Assembly: GCA_002869535.1 (NCBI GenBank)
Contig: PKUK01000008.1
Location: 478,351 to 542,350 of the forward strand
DNA length: 64,000 nt
Direction: 5' to 3'
Source of the DNA: Arcobacter sp.
GTDB lineage: Bacteria; Campylobacterota; Campylobacteria; Campylobacterales; Arcobacteraceae
The translations under genes and the position numbers were made by a program. A model generated the notes under the pieces. That model had not been told where the DNA came from and did not search any database. It saw only the letters and a program-made list of their open reading frames with translations. Positions 1 to 7,775 of this stretch are shown piece by piece. Every line of letters starts with the position of its first letter. Positions within the stretch are counted from its first letter, which is position 1.

Positions 1-6
1 AATAGT

Positions 7-83
7 GCGGCTGTAGTTTAGTTGGTTAGAATGCCTGCCTGTCACGCAGGAGGTCGAGGGTTCGAGTCCCTTCAGCCGCGCCA
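7..83 (+). tRNA. tRNA-Asp (GTC anticodon)
   Basis: The sequence folds as a full cloverleaf. The seven-base acceptor arm at 7-13 (GCGGCTG) pairs with 73-79 (CAGCCGC). The discriminator is G80 and the CCA end (81-83) is encoded. The anticodon stem CCTGC/GCAGG encloses GTC, which reads aspartate codons. The T-arm carries the usual GGTTCGAGTCC loop. It ends 74 bases before the histidine kinase gene and any co-transcribed partner would lie to the left of the window. Confidence 0.97.
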
Positions 84-157
84 CTATTTATTCTTCCACA
101 TAATCATATTATCATCTTATATTTGCTATCCTATTTTTTTAAAACTAGGAACTACAT

Positions 158-1738
158 ATGATTAAAGCAAAATCTCTTTACCACCTTATTCTTTACAGTA
201 TTACATTTATAGTTATTCTTATATCATTTTTTACATTTATCATAATCGAAAATGCCTTTGATGATTTCCAAGAAAAAATTGAAATAATTAAAAGTGATTA
301 TGCCAATAAACAAAAAGATTCAATTAGAAATGAAATAGAAAAAACTATTAACTTAATACATTTTTATAATACTAAATATAAAAACATAAAATCAACAAAA
401 CAAATACAAAAAGAGATACTAGAAATAATAGAGAGCACTAGAGATAAAAAATCTATGGATAACTATCTTTTTATCTATGATTTCTCTGGAACTTCAATTT
501 ATAACCCAATATCAACACATCATGTAGGCAAGAACCTATTTTCATATAAAGATAAGACAGGGAAACAAGTAATTAAAGAGCTAATCAATATCTCAAAAGA
601 TAATTCAGGTGGTTATGTTGAGTATTTATGGCTAAAACCAAAAGATAAGGAAGAGGTTAAAAAAATCTCCTTTGCCCTATCTTACAAACCATGGAAATGG
701 ACAATAGGAACAGGTGCATATTTAAATGAAATAAATAAAGTTGTAACTCAAAAAGAACTTGAATATGATGAAAAGATATCAAACTATATTCTTCAAATTT
801 TATCACTTACAATTATGTTAGTTTTATACTCAATCTTTATTTATAAAAATGCAACTATTCTTATTGTAAATGATGTTAAAGCTATTGGGAAATATTTCAA
901 AGATTCCCAAGAAGATGATACCCCAATAAATCAAAATAAAATTATCTTTGGAGAGTTTAAAGTAATTGCAAATTATGCCCATGATGCTATGCATAATATA
1001 AAAGATAAAAATAATATGTTAAGTGACTTAAATGCACACCTTGAAACTACAGTAGCAAGACAAACTAAAGAGTTAACACAACTAATTGAAAAACAAAAAA
1101 AGTTTCTAAAAAACTCTGTACATGAGATAAATACTCCCTTATCAATTATTCAAATAAATCTTGATTTATATAAAATGAGTAATTCAACAAATAAATATAT
1201 CAGAAATATCGAAAGTGGAGCAAAGACTATCCAATATATATTTGATGATTTATCTTTTATGATTAAAAAAGATAGAGTAAGTTATGAAAAAGAGGTTTTT
1301 AACTTCTCAGAGTATTTAAAAGATAGATTAGAGTTCTTTGATGATATAGCTACAGCAAATTCACTATTTTTTGTTACAAATATTCAAGACCCTATTTTTT
1401 TAAATTTCAATAAAACATTATTACAAAGAATATTAGATAATAATATTTCAAATGCAATAAAATATTCATTTAAAGACTCACCAATTTATGTGAAACTATT
1501 AAAAGATGATTTAGGAATAATTTTTGAAGTAAAAACAAATTCTAAAAAAATAGAACAAAAAGATAGAATCTTCAATGACTTTTACAGAGAAAATGATGCT
1601 AGAGGTGGCTTTGGATTGGGACTTAGAATAGTAAAAGAGATTTGTGATAAAAATAACGTTATAATTAATTTAGATTCTACAGATGAGAATACAAAATTTA
1701 CATATAGGTTTACAAAAGATGAAAATACTGCTTCTTGA
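158..1738 (+). CDS. Membrane sensor histidine kinase with periplasmic Cache domain
   Basis: This 526-residue protein looks like a two-component sensor kinase. A first membrane helix spans about residues 9-30 and a second about 210-230. Between them is a periplasmic domain ending in the pattern WTIGTGAYLNE, typical of single-Cache (sCache/dCache-like) domains that often bind small organic acids. After a short coiled linker comes the DHp helix with H322 in VHEINTP, the expected phosphorylation site. The ATPase domain has the N-box (ILDNNISNAIKYS, about 425-437) and a glycine-rich box (GFGLGLR, about 484-490). The gene starts at ATG 158 behind an AGGA motif and overlaps its response regulator by 20 bases, so the two are surely co-expressed. 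The next genes are solute symporters and acetate genes, so a carboxylate ligand is a reasonable inference, but nothing in the sequence names the ligand. Confidence 0.9.
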   Translation: MIKAKSLYHLILYSITFIVILISFFTFIIIENAFDDFQEKIEIIKSDYANKQKDSIRNEIEKTINLIHFYNTKYKNIKSTKQIQKEILEIIESTRDKKSMDNYLFIYDFSGTSIYNPISTHHVGKNLFSYKDKTGKQVIKELINISKDNSGGYVEYLWLKPKDKEEVKKISFALSYKPWKWTIGTGAYLNEINKVVTQKELEYDEKISNYILQILSLTIMLVLYSIFIYKNATILIVNDVKAIGKYFKDSQEDDTPINQNKIIFGEFKVIANYAHDAMHNIKDKNNMLSDLNAHLETTVARQTKELTQLIEKQKKFLKNSVHEINTPLSIIQINLDLYKMSNSTNKYIRNIESGAKTIQYIFDDLSFMIKKDRVSYEKEVFNFSEYLKDRLEFFDDIATANSLFFVTNIQDPIFLNFNKTLLQRILDNNISNAIKYSFKDSPIYVKLLKDDLGIIFEVKTNSKKIEQKDRIFNDFYRENDARGGFGLGLRIVKEICDKNNVIINLDSTDENTKFTYRFTKDENTAS

Positions 1739-2381
1739 AGATGAAATGATGTTAAACAATGCTATTAGTGAATATTTGTCTGGCATTGGACATTTAGTTA
1801 CAAGTTTTACAGACGGGCAAGATGTGTTAGATAATGTTGATATATCATATGACTTATTAATTTTAGATGTAAATGTACCAACAGTAAATGGTTTTGATGT
1901 TTTAGCTACATTAAATAAGAAGAATACATTTATTCCAACTATATTTATAACAGCACTTATTGATATTGAAGATATAACAAGAGCATATAACTTAGGCTGT
2001 AGAGAATATATTAAAAAACCTTTTCACCTAGAAGAGCTTGGAATAAAGATAAATCAAATACTGAAAAAAGATAAACAATCCACTTCTCATATGAAATTAT
2101 CTGAAAATTATTCATATTCAAAAACAGAAAAAGTTCTTTATTTTAATAATGAAGCACAAAATTTAACAAAAAAACAGTTAGAGATTATTCATATACTTGC
2201 ACTCAATATAAATATGATAGTTGACTTTGAGCGATTTAGAGTTGATGTTTGGGATGCAGAAGACATAGATAACCCTACAATTAGAGCAGAAATTTCAAGA
2301 CTGAAAAAAGCATTAAAAGAAGATTTTATCAAAAATATCAGAGGTTTAGGATATAAAGTAGAAAGATACTACTCTTCATAA
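1719..2381 (+). CDS. OmpR/PhoB-family response regulator
   Basis: This 220-residue regulator is the partner of the overlapping histidine kinase. The receiver domain (about 1-120) has the acidic pair E7/D8, the phospho-acceptor D50 in LLILDVNVP and the conserved lysine in YIKKPF. The C-terminal winged-helix domain (about 135-215) ends in IRGLGYKVE, the wing signature of OmpR/PhoB DNA-binding domains. An in-frame ATG lies further upstream at 1683, but it is buried in the kinase gene. The start at 1719 gives MKILLLEDE, the normal receiver N-terminus. OmpR/PhoB regulators usually bind two direct half-sites one helical turn apart. Repeats of exactly that form occur upstream of four nearby acetate-related operons, so this protein is the best candidate to bind them. 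That link is inference. Confidence 0.9.
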   Translation: MKILLLEDEMMLNNAISEYLSGIGHLVTSFTDGQDVLDNVDISYDLLILDVNVPTVNGFDVLATLNKKNTFIPTIFITALIDIEDITRAYNLGCREYIKKPFHLEELGIKINQILKKDKQSTSHMKLSENYSYSKTEKVLYFNNEAQNLTKKQLEIIHILALNINMIVDFERFRVDVWDAEDIDNPTIRAEISRLKKALKEDFIKNIRGLGYKVERYYSS

Positions 2382-2402
2382 AGTACCATTTTATGGTACT
2401 TT
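2380..2402 (+). terminator. Terminator-like hairpin after the response regulator
   Basis: A nine-base perfect stem AAAGTACCA/TGGTACTTT with loop TTTTA overlaps the stop codon of the regulator. It is followed by the T-rich run ATTCC, so it is a weak intrinsic terminator. It separates the two-component operon from the symporter operon. Confidence 0.65.
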
Positions 2403-2462
2403 ATTCCTTGAATTACATAAAAACTACATAAATTTCAAAATTCTTTCACAAAATCATTCGAT

Positions 2463-2479
2463 TGCTACCCTTTTGCTAT
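2463..2479 (+). promoter_or_regulatory. Direct-repeat operator site A, upstream of the DUF4212-symporter operon
   Basis: TGCTAC at 2463-2468 and TGCTAT at 2474-2479 form a direct repeat with an 11-base period. A -10-like hexamer TACAAT lies at 2490-2495, 16 bases from the start of the second half-site. The repeat therefore covers the place of a -35 element, as in PhoB-type activation. The same repeat is seen at three other acetate-related promoter regions in this window. Confidence 0.6.
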
Positions 2480-2556
2480 TTACCATTATTACAATTACAT
2501 TGTTAATTATTAAAAGAGAAACTTTTTTTTTAATAAAATCAAAATGAGGAGAACCT

Positions 2557-2811
2557 ATGAGTCCAGAAAAAGCTCAGGCTTATTGGAAAGAAAATATTTC
2601 AACAATCCTTAAACTACTTGTAGTTTGGTTTGTTGTTTCTTACGGTTGTGGTATTTTATTCATTAATGAATTAAATGCTATAGAAATCAGTGGTGTTAAA
2701 CTAGGATTTTGGTTTGCACAACAAGGTGCAATATATGTGTTTGTTGCTCTTATTTTCGTTTATGTTAAAGTTATGACTGGTATTGACGAAAAATATGGCG
2801 TTCACGAATAG
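2557..2811 (+). CDS. DUF4212 small subunit of sodium/solute symporter
   Basis: This 84-residue protein has two predicted membrane helices, at about 19-36 and 51-71, and matches the DUF4212 family by its length, its N-terminal WKENISTILKLL-like stretch and its position. DUF4212 proteins are encoded directly before sodium:solute symporters of the VC_2705 subfamily and are thought to be their accessory subunit, much as YjcH accompanies ActP. The start ATG has a strong AGGAG motif. The stop lies 13 bases before the symporter gene. Its exact role is not known. Confidence 0.88.
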   Translation: MSPEKAQAYWKENISTILKLLVVWFVVSYGCGILFINELNAIEISGVKLGFWFAQQGAIYVFVALIFVYVKVMTGIDEKYGVHE

Positions 2812-2824
2812 GAGAAAATAGAAT

Positions 2825-4678
2825 ATGGAATTACAATCATTAATTTACCTATTCGTAGGTGTTTCATTCGCAGTTTATATTGGTATTGCTCTTTGGGCAA
2901 AAGCTGGTTCAACTAAAGATTTCTATGTTGCTGGTGGAGGGGTTCACCCAGTTGCAAATGGTATGGCAACAGCAGCGGATTGGATGTCAGCGGCATCTTT
3001 TATCTCACTTGCTGGTATCATCTCTTTTAAGGGATCTGATGGTGCTGCTTACTTAATGGGTTGGACAGGTGGATACGTTCTACTTGCTATGTTACTTGCT
3101 CCTTACTTAAGAAAGTTTGGTAAGTTTACTGTTCCTGATTTCGTTGGTGACAGATATTATTCAGATACAGCAAGATTAGTTGCTGTTATTGGTGTTATTT
3201 TCGTTTCGTTCACATATGTTGCTGGACAAATGAGAGGTGTTGGTATCGTTTTCTCAAGATTCTTACAAGTTGATGTTAATACTGGGGTGCTTATTGGTAT
3301 GGGTATTGTATTCTTCTATTCAGTTCTTGGTGGGATGAAAGGTATTACATATACACAAGTTGCTCAATATGTTGTTATGATTTTTGCATATATGATTCCT
3401 GCAATCTTCTTATCATTACAAGTTACTGATACATTCTTACCTCAATTAGGTGTTTTTGCTACTACTACTTTCGCATTTGACGATGGTGTTAGAGTTATCC
3501 CTGAAGGTACTTATCTATTGCATGCACTAGATACTGCTGTTACTGACTTAGGCTTCAGTGCTTATACACAACCAGGTAACTTATGGAATATGTTTATGTT
3601 AACTACTGCACTTATGCTTGGTACTGCTGGTTTACCACACGTTATTGTTAGATTCTTTACAGTTCCTACTGTTAAAGATGCTAGAGTATCTGCTGGTTGG
3701 GCATTAGTATTTATTGCTATTATGTATACAACTATTTCATCAGTTGCTGCATTCTCAAGAGTTAACTTAATCAAAAATGTTCAAAATGTTGAATATCAAG
3801 CGTTTGTTAATGGTGAGATTGAAGGTAACAATGGAACATGGTTTAAAACATGGGAAAATGGTGGATTATTAGCATGGACTGATAGAAATGGTGATGGTAA
3901 AATTCAATATGGTCCAGATAAAGCGTTTGCTGGTAAACCTGCATTCGATGGAACTAAAACTGGTGAGTATGGTCAAAGAGTTACTACTAACGCTGTGCCT
4001 GCTGCTAATAGTGGAAAAATTGAAAATGAGTTATACGTTGATAGAGATATCATGGTACTAGCTAACCCTGAAATTGCAAACTTACCTAACTGGGTAATTG
4101 CTTTCATTGCTGCGGGGGGTCTTGCTGCTGCATTATCAACTGCTGCTGGTTTATTACTAGTAATTGCTTCTGCAATTTCTCATGACTTATTAGGACAAGT
4201 AGTTTTCAAAGACCCAGAAACTGGAAAATCTACAATGAATGAAAAAACTGAGCTTATGTGGGCTAGAATCTCTGCTGTTGTTGCAATTTGTATCGCTGGA
4301 TACCTAGGGATTAACCCTCCAGGTTTCGTTGCACAAGTTGTTGCATTTGCATTCGGTCTTGCTGCTGCTGCGTTCTTCCCTACAATTATCCTTGGGGTAT
4401 TTGATAAGAGAATGAACAAAGAAGGTGCTATTGCTGGTATTTTAACTGGTCTTTTCTTTACTTTCGGATACATTATTTACTTCGTATTCATGGGTGGAGA
4501 CAAAGCTGATTATTTCTTAGGAATTGCTCCAACTGGTATTGGTACTATTGGAACAATTTTACACTTAGTTGTGGCATTAGTTGTATCTAGAATGACTCCT
4601 CCACCACCACAAGATATTCAAGATCTTGTTGAAAGAATTAGAATTCCTTCAGGTGCTGGTGACGCTGTAGATCACTAG
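2825..4678 (+). CDS. Sodium:solute symporter, ActP-related (VC_2705 subfamily)
   Basis: This 617-residue membrane protein belongs to the sodium:solute symporter (SSS) family and is probably a monocarboxylate (acetate-type) importer. It has the family stretches DFYVAGGG (about 32-39), WMSAASFISLAG (about 53-64) and [15 protein letters not shown] (about 266-280). It is about 70 residues longer than the ActP paralogs. The extra length is a soluble segment at about 318-418 with a calcium-loop-like pattern DRNGDGKIQ (D353, N355, D357). The loop is incomplete compared with an EF-hand because position 12 is proline. The gene forms an operon with the upstream DUF4212 gene and ends in a strong terminator. 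The substrate cannot be read from sequence. Acetate, propionate or pyruvate are all possible, and the setting favours acetate. Confidence 0.9.
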   Translation: MELQSLIYLFVGVSFAVYIGIALWAKAGSTKDFYVAGGGVHPVANGMATAADWMSAASFISLAGIISFKGSDGAAYLMGWTGGYVLLAMLLAPYLRKFGKFTVPDFVGDRYYSDTARLVAVIGVIFVSFTYVAGQMRGVGIVFSRFLQVDVNTGVLIGMGIVFFYSVLGGMKGITYTQVAQYVVMIFAYMIPAIFLSLQVTDTFLPQLGVFATTTFAFDDGVRVIPEGTYLLHALDTAVTDLGFSAYTQPGNLWNMFMLTTALMLGTAGLPHVIVRFFTVPTVKDARVSAGWALVFIAIMYTTISSVAAFSRVNLIKNVQNVEYQAFVNGEIEGNNGTWFKTWENGGLLAWTDRNGDGKIQYGPDKAFAGKPAFDGTKTGEYGQRVTTNAVPAANSGKIENELYVDRDIMVLANPEIANLPNWVIAFIAAGGLAAALSTAAGLLLVIASAISHDLLGQVVFKDPETGKSTMNEKTELMWARISAVVAICIAGYLGINPPGFVAQVVAFAFGLAAAAFFPTIILGVFDKRMNKEGAIAGILTGLFFTFGYIIYFVFMGGDKADYFLGIAPTGIGTIGTILHLVVALVVSRMTPPPPQDIQDLVERIRIPSGAGDAVDH

Positions 4679-4696
4679 TCTTTAATTTGACAAACT

Positions 4697-4728
4697 AAAA
4701 AGTATACCTTCGGGTATACTTTTTTTTT
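4697..4728 (+). terminator. Strong intrinsic terminator with TTCG tetraloop
   Basis: A twelve-base stem ending in AGTATACC/GGTATACT with a stable TTCG loop is followed by an eight-T run. It ends the DUF4212-symporter operon. Confidence 0.95.
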
Positions 4729-4801
4729 ACTTTTTTATATCTATTTTAACACTTATATCAATAGCTATAAAAAAGTAAACTACTCCCAAAAAAGGTTTTA
4801 A

Positions 4802-6619
4802 ATGAGTTTAAGAGACCAAGAATCTTTCCTATCAAATATCCATCCCTTTGAAGTTTTATCAGAACAACAAATGGATCTTTGTATCAAAAATATGGATATT
4901 GCATATTATCCCAAAGATACTACAATATTAAGTCCAGATAAGAATTCAACACACTTTTTTATTATCATAAAAGGTACTGTCCATGAAATGACAGCTGAAG
5001 ATGAGATGGTAATGGATTTTCATCAAGAAGATTCATTTGATGCAAACTCTTTGATTTATGGAGAGTGTAAAAACTATTTTATTGTAAAAGAAGATTTGAT
5101 TTGTTATGAATTAGAAAAAAAAGCTTTCTTAACCTTAATAGAACAAAACAGTGAGTTTAAAGAGTTTTTCTTAAATAACTTAGTAAATAAACTACAAAAC
5201 TTAAAAGATAAAAAATATACTTCACAACTATCTTCATTTATGATTGCCCGAGTAGATGATACTATTATGCATGACCCTTGTATTGTAAAATCTGGTACAA
5301 AATTAATTGATGCTATAGAAAAATCAATAGAGTTTAATACTTCTACAATAATCGTAGAGCATGAAAAAGGTTATGGAATTATTACTGATTCACTTTTAAA
5401 AATGAAAGTTCTTCTTGAGGGACGTGATTTGACAATCCCTGTTGATGATATCGCAATTTTTCCACTATTAACAGTGAATAAAGAGGACTACTTATTCGAT
5501 GCTTTTTCTTTGTTGATTAAAAAAAATATAAAAAGAATTGGTGTAGTTGACAACGATAATAATATGATAGGAATACTAGAACAAATAGATATTCTGTCTC
5601 ATTTTGCAAATCACACTTATGTTGTGGACTCAAAAATTAAAAAAGCAGCAAACATTGTAGACTTAAGACAAGCAAGTATTGAATTAATAAATACTATTAC
5701 AACACTTAATGCAAAAGGTGTAAAAGTAAATCACATCTCAAATTTAATTGGACAACTAAATACAAAAGTTTACAGAAAATTATATAGTTTAATTGTGCCA
5801 AAAGATTTAATGAAAAATGCTTGTCTAGTAGTTATGGGAAGTGAAGGTCGTAATGAACAAATTGTCAAAACAGATCAAGATAATGCCTTAATTGTTAGAG
5901 ATGGTATTGATGTTGAACAATATAGACCTTATATGGAAGAAATTACTAAAACACTTATTGATTTTGGTTACCCTCCATGTGAAGGTAATATAATGGTTTC
6001 AAATCCTTTTTGGTGTAAAAGTTTCCAAGCATACACAGATGAAACAAAAAAATGGATTGAAGCACCTGATATGCAAAATTATATGGATTTGTCAATATTT
6101 TTTGATTCTTTTGCCGTTGCTGGAGATAAAGAGTTACTAATAAAACTAAAAGATGATTTATTCAATAAACTACATGACCAAGATGTTTTTATGGCATATT
6201 TTGCAAAAGCTACTTTAACATTTGATACACCAAGCATTGTTGCAAACTTTATGACCAAAACACATTTTATTGATATTAAAAAAGCTGGTATATTCCCTGT
6301 TGTACAAGGTATTAGATCTTTAGCATTAAGAGAAAAAATTAGAGAAACAACAACAGAAAAAAGAATAAAGATTTTAGAGCAAAGAAAGGTTTTACCTACT
6401 AACTTAGCCAATGAACTCTTAGAAGCTTTTGATATTTTATGTACCTTAAGATTAAAATCACAGTTAATAAAACTTCAAGATAATAAAAAAATAAATAATG
6501 AAATAGATACTCACTCTTTAGGTAAGATTGAGAGAGATTTATTAAAAGATAGTTTCAAAATCGTAGTTGATTTTAAAAAATTTATTTCATATACATTTAG
6601 AACAGATAAGATTTCATAA
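4802..6619 (+). CDS. cNMP-binding/CBS/DUF294 nucleotidyltransferase-like signalling protein (copy a)
   Basis: This 605-residue cytoplasmic protein has, in order, a cyclic-nucleotide-binding-like domain (about 15-130), a pair of CBS domains (about 150-275), a DUF294 nucleotidyltransferase domain (about 285-420) and a DUF294 C-terminal domain (about 460-600). The nucleotidyltransferase core has GSEGR (346-350) and the metal-binding TDQDNAL with D358 and D360, so it looks catalytically competent. The domain is related to GlnD, which attaches UMP to PII. The target here is unknown. The stop overlaps the start of the exonuclease gene by one base (TAATG). The paralog at 11759 has the motifs at identical residue numbers. 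Such genes often sit beside SSS acetate symporters, which suggests a role in sensing energy or nucleotide state to control uptake. That role is inferred. Confidence 0.88.
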   Translation: MSLRDQESFLSNIHPFEVLSEQQMDLCIKNMDIAYYPKDTTILSPDKNSTHFFIIIKGTVHEMTAEDEMVMDFHQEDSFDANSLIYGECKNYFIVKEDLICYELEKKAFLTLIEQNSEFKEFFLNNLVNKLQNLKDKKYTSQLSSFMIARVDDTIMHDPCIVKSGTKLIDAIEKSIEFNTSTIIVEHEKGYGIITDSLLKMKVLLEGRDLTIPVDDIAIFPLLTVNKEDYLFDAFSLLIKKNIKRIGVVDNDNNMIGILEQIDILSHFANHTYVVDSKIKKAANIVDLRQASIELINTITTLNAKGVKVNHISNLIGQLNTKVYRKLYSLIVPKDLMKNACLVVMGSEGRNEQIVKTDQDNALIVRDGIDVEQYRPYMEEITKTLIDFGYPPCEGNIMVSNPFWCKSFQAYTDETKKWIEAPDMQNYMDLSIFFDSFAVAGDKELLIKLKDDLFNKLHDQDVFMAYFAKATLTFDTPSIVANFMTKTHFIDIKKAGIFPVVQGIRSLALREKIRETTTEKRIKILEQRKVLPTNLANELLEAFDILCTLRLKSQLIKLQDNKKINNEIDTHSLGKIERDLLKDSFKIVVDFKKFISYTFRTDKIS

Positions 6620-7248
6620 TGCTAAAGAATTTTTTTAGAAATTTAAACAAAAAGAAATTAAAAAATCAAGAGTACAAATATCTTTTTAATGATGAACCTA
6701 AAAATGAATATGTTTGCTTAGACTGTGAAACAACAGGATTAAATCCCAAAAAAGATGAAATATTATCAATTGGGGCAGTTTTAATTAAAGAGAATAAAAT
6801 ATTGATGAGAAAAACCTTTAATATTTTTGTAAAACCATCTGATAAAATTTCCATAGAATCAATACTTATTCATAGAATTAGACCCATAGATTTAGAAAAT
6901 GCAATTGACCCAGAAGAAGCAATTTATCAATTATTGGAATTTATAGGCTCTAGAACAATTGTGGGATATTATATAAAATTTGATATTGCAATGATATCAA
7001 AATATACAAAAAAATATATTGGAATAAAACTTCCAAATGCATCAATTGAAGTCTCTTCAATGTATTATCGTACAAAAAAAAGAAGAAGTGATTATGAATT
7101 TGTTGATTTAAAATTTGACACGATTATGAAAGAACTAGATATACCAATGTTAGGAAAACATGATGCACTAAATGATGCAATAATGACCTCAATGATATTT
7201 CTAAAATTAAAAGGTTTATCTCCTGCTCAATCAACTTTTTACACCTAA
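6619..7248 (+). CDS. DEDDh 3'-5' exonuclease, DnaQ-like (copy a)
   Basis: This 209-residue protein has a complete DEDDh exonuclease active site: D35 and E37 in CLDCETTGL, D122 in YIKFDIAMI, and H181 and D186 in GKHDALNDA. The fold is that of the DNA polymerase III epsilon/RNase T superfamily. It is a stand-alone short enzyme with no polymerase-binding tail, so it may act on RNA, DNA or small nucleotides. It is translationally coupled to the DUF294 gene by a one-base stop/start overlap. That fixed pairing, repeated at 13593, suggests a joint function in a nucleotide-based signal rather than replication. The substrate is unknown. Confidence 0.88.
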   Translation: MLKNFFRNLNKKKLKNQEYKYLFNDEPKNEYVCLDCETTGLNPKKDEILSIGAVLIKENKILMRKTFNIFVKPSDKISIESILIHRIRPIDLENAIDPEEAIYQLLEFIGSRTIVGYYIKFDIAMISKYTKKYIGIKLPNASIEVSSMYYRTKKRRSDYEFVDLKFDTIMKELDIPMLGKHDALNDAIMTSMIFLKLKGLSPAQSTFYT

Positions 7249-7268
7249 TTATTTCTATTTCTAAAAAA

Positions 7269-7315
7269 GTTACTTAACTGCTAAAATGTAACTTTTATGT
7301 AACCTTATGTTACTT
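7269..7315 (+). repeat. Clustered GTAAC/GTTAC repeats upstream of yjcH-actP (a)
   Basis: The 209-base gap before the first yjcH contains GTTACTTAA (7269), ATGTAAC (7286), ATGTAAC (7297) and ATGTTAC (7307). The two ATGTAAC copies are 11 bases apart and the third is 10 bases further on. The first and last copies are in the opposite sense. The spacing suggests sites for a dimeric DNA-binding protein on one helix face. I do not recognise the regulator. Confidence 0.4.
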
Positions 7316-7404
7316 AATTTTTTTATACCTTTAAATCAAGCTTAATTTTTTATTCTGATATTTTTTTATAATCCTACTTATGTATAATTTTCACTGTATT
7401 TTAA

Positions 7405-7421
7405 TGCTATTCAAATGCTAT
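7405..7421 (+). promoter_or_regulatory. Direct-repeat operator site B, upstream of yjcH-actP (a)
   Basis: TGCTAT at 7405-7410 and TGCTAT at 7416-7421 form the same 11-base direct repeat seen at 2463, 9610 and 17055. The site ends 36 bases before the start codon. A -10 element at the 16-base offset used at sites A and D is not clear here. Confidence 0.6.
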
Positions 7422-7457
7422 GAATAGAAAATCCAAAATATAATTGAAAGGACAACT

Positions 7458-7775
7458 ATGAATGACGAATTAGTTCAAAAAATTCGGTCTAATCCGAAGT
7501 ACAAAGAATTAGTAAGTAAAAGAACTGGTTTTGCAGTAAAACTAGGAATTTTTGTATTAGCAATATTTTATACATATATATTAACTATTGCATTTAACCC
7601 TACATTTTTAGGAACAAAGCTTGGAGATGAGGGAGTTATGACTATTGCATTTCCTATTGCAGCAGGGATAATTATAGTAAGTTTTATTACAACTTTAATT
7701 TATGTTAGAAGAGCAAATAGTGAGTTTGAAGACTTAACAAATGCTATAAAAGATGATGTAAAGGATGAATTATAA
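7458..7775 (+). CDS. yjcH: DUF485 (YjcH-like) accessory membrane protein (copy a)
   Basis: This 105-residue protein has two membrane helices (about 26-45 and 60-82) and charged termini, as expected of DUF485. Escherichia coli YjcH is 104 residues and is encoded just before ActP. The same arrangement is seen here, with a TAATG overlap linking the stop codon to the actP start. It is probably an accessory subunit of the acetate permease. The start ATG follows GAAAGGAC. The paralog at 9671 is clearly similar (both begin MN-EL, with matching helices). Confidence 0.9.
   Translation: MNDELVQKIRSNPKYKELVSKRTGFAVKLGIFVLAIFYTYILTIAFNPTFLGTKLGDEGVMTIAFPIAAGIIIVSFITTLIYVRRANSEFEDLTNAIKDDVKDEL

Noticed and set aside
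7439-7444. TATAAT as the -10 box of yjcH a
   Set aside because: It is 14 bases before the start codon and directly abuts the ribosome site, so the leader would be too short. It may just be A/T-rich sequence.
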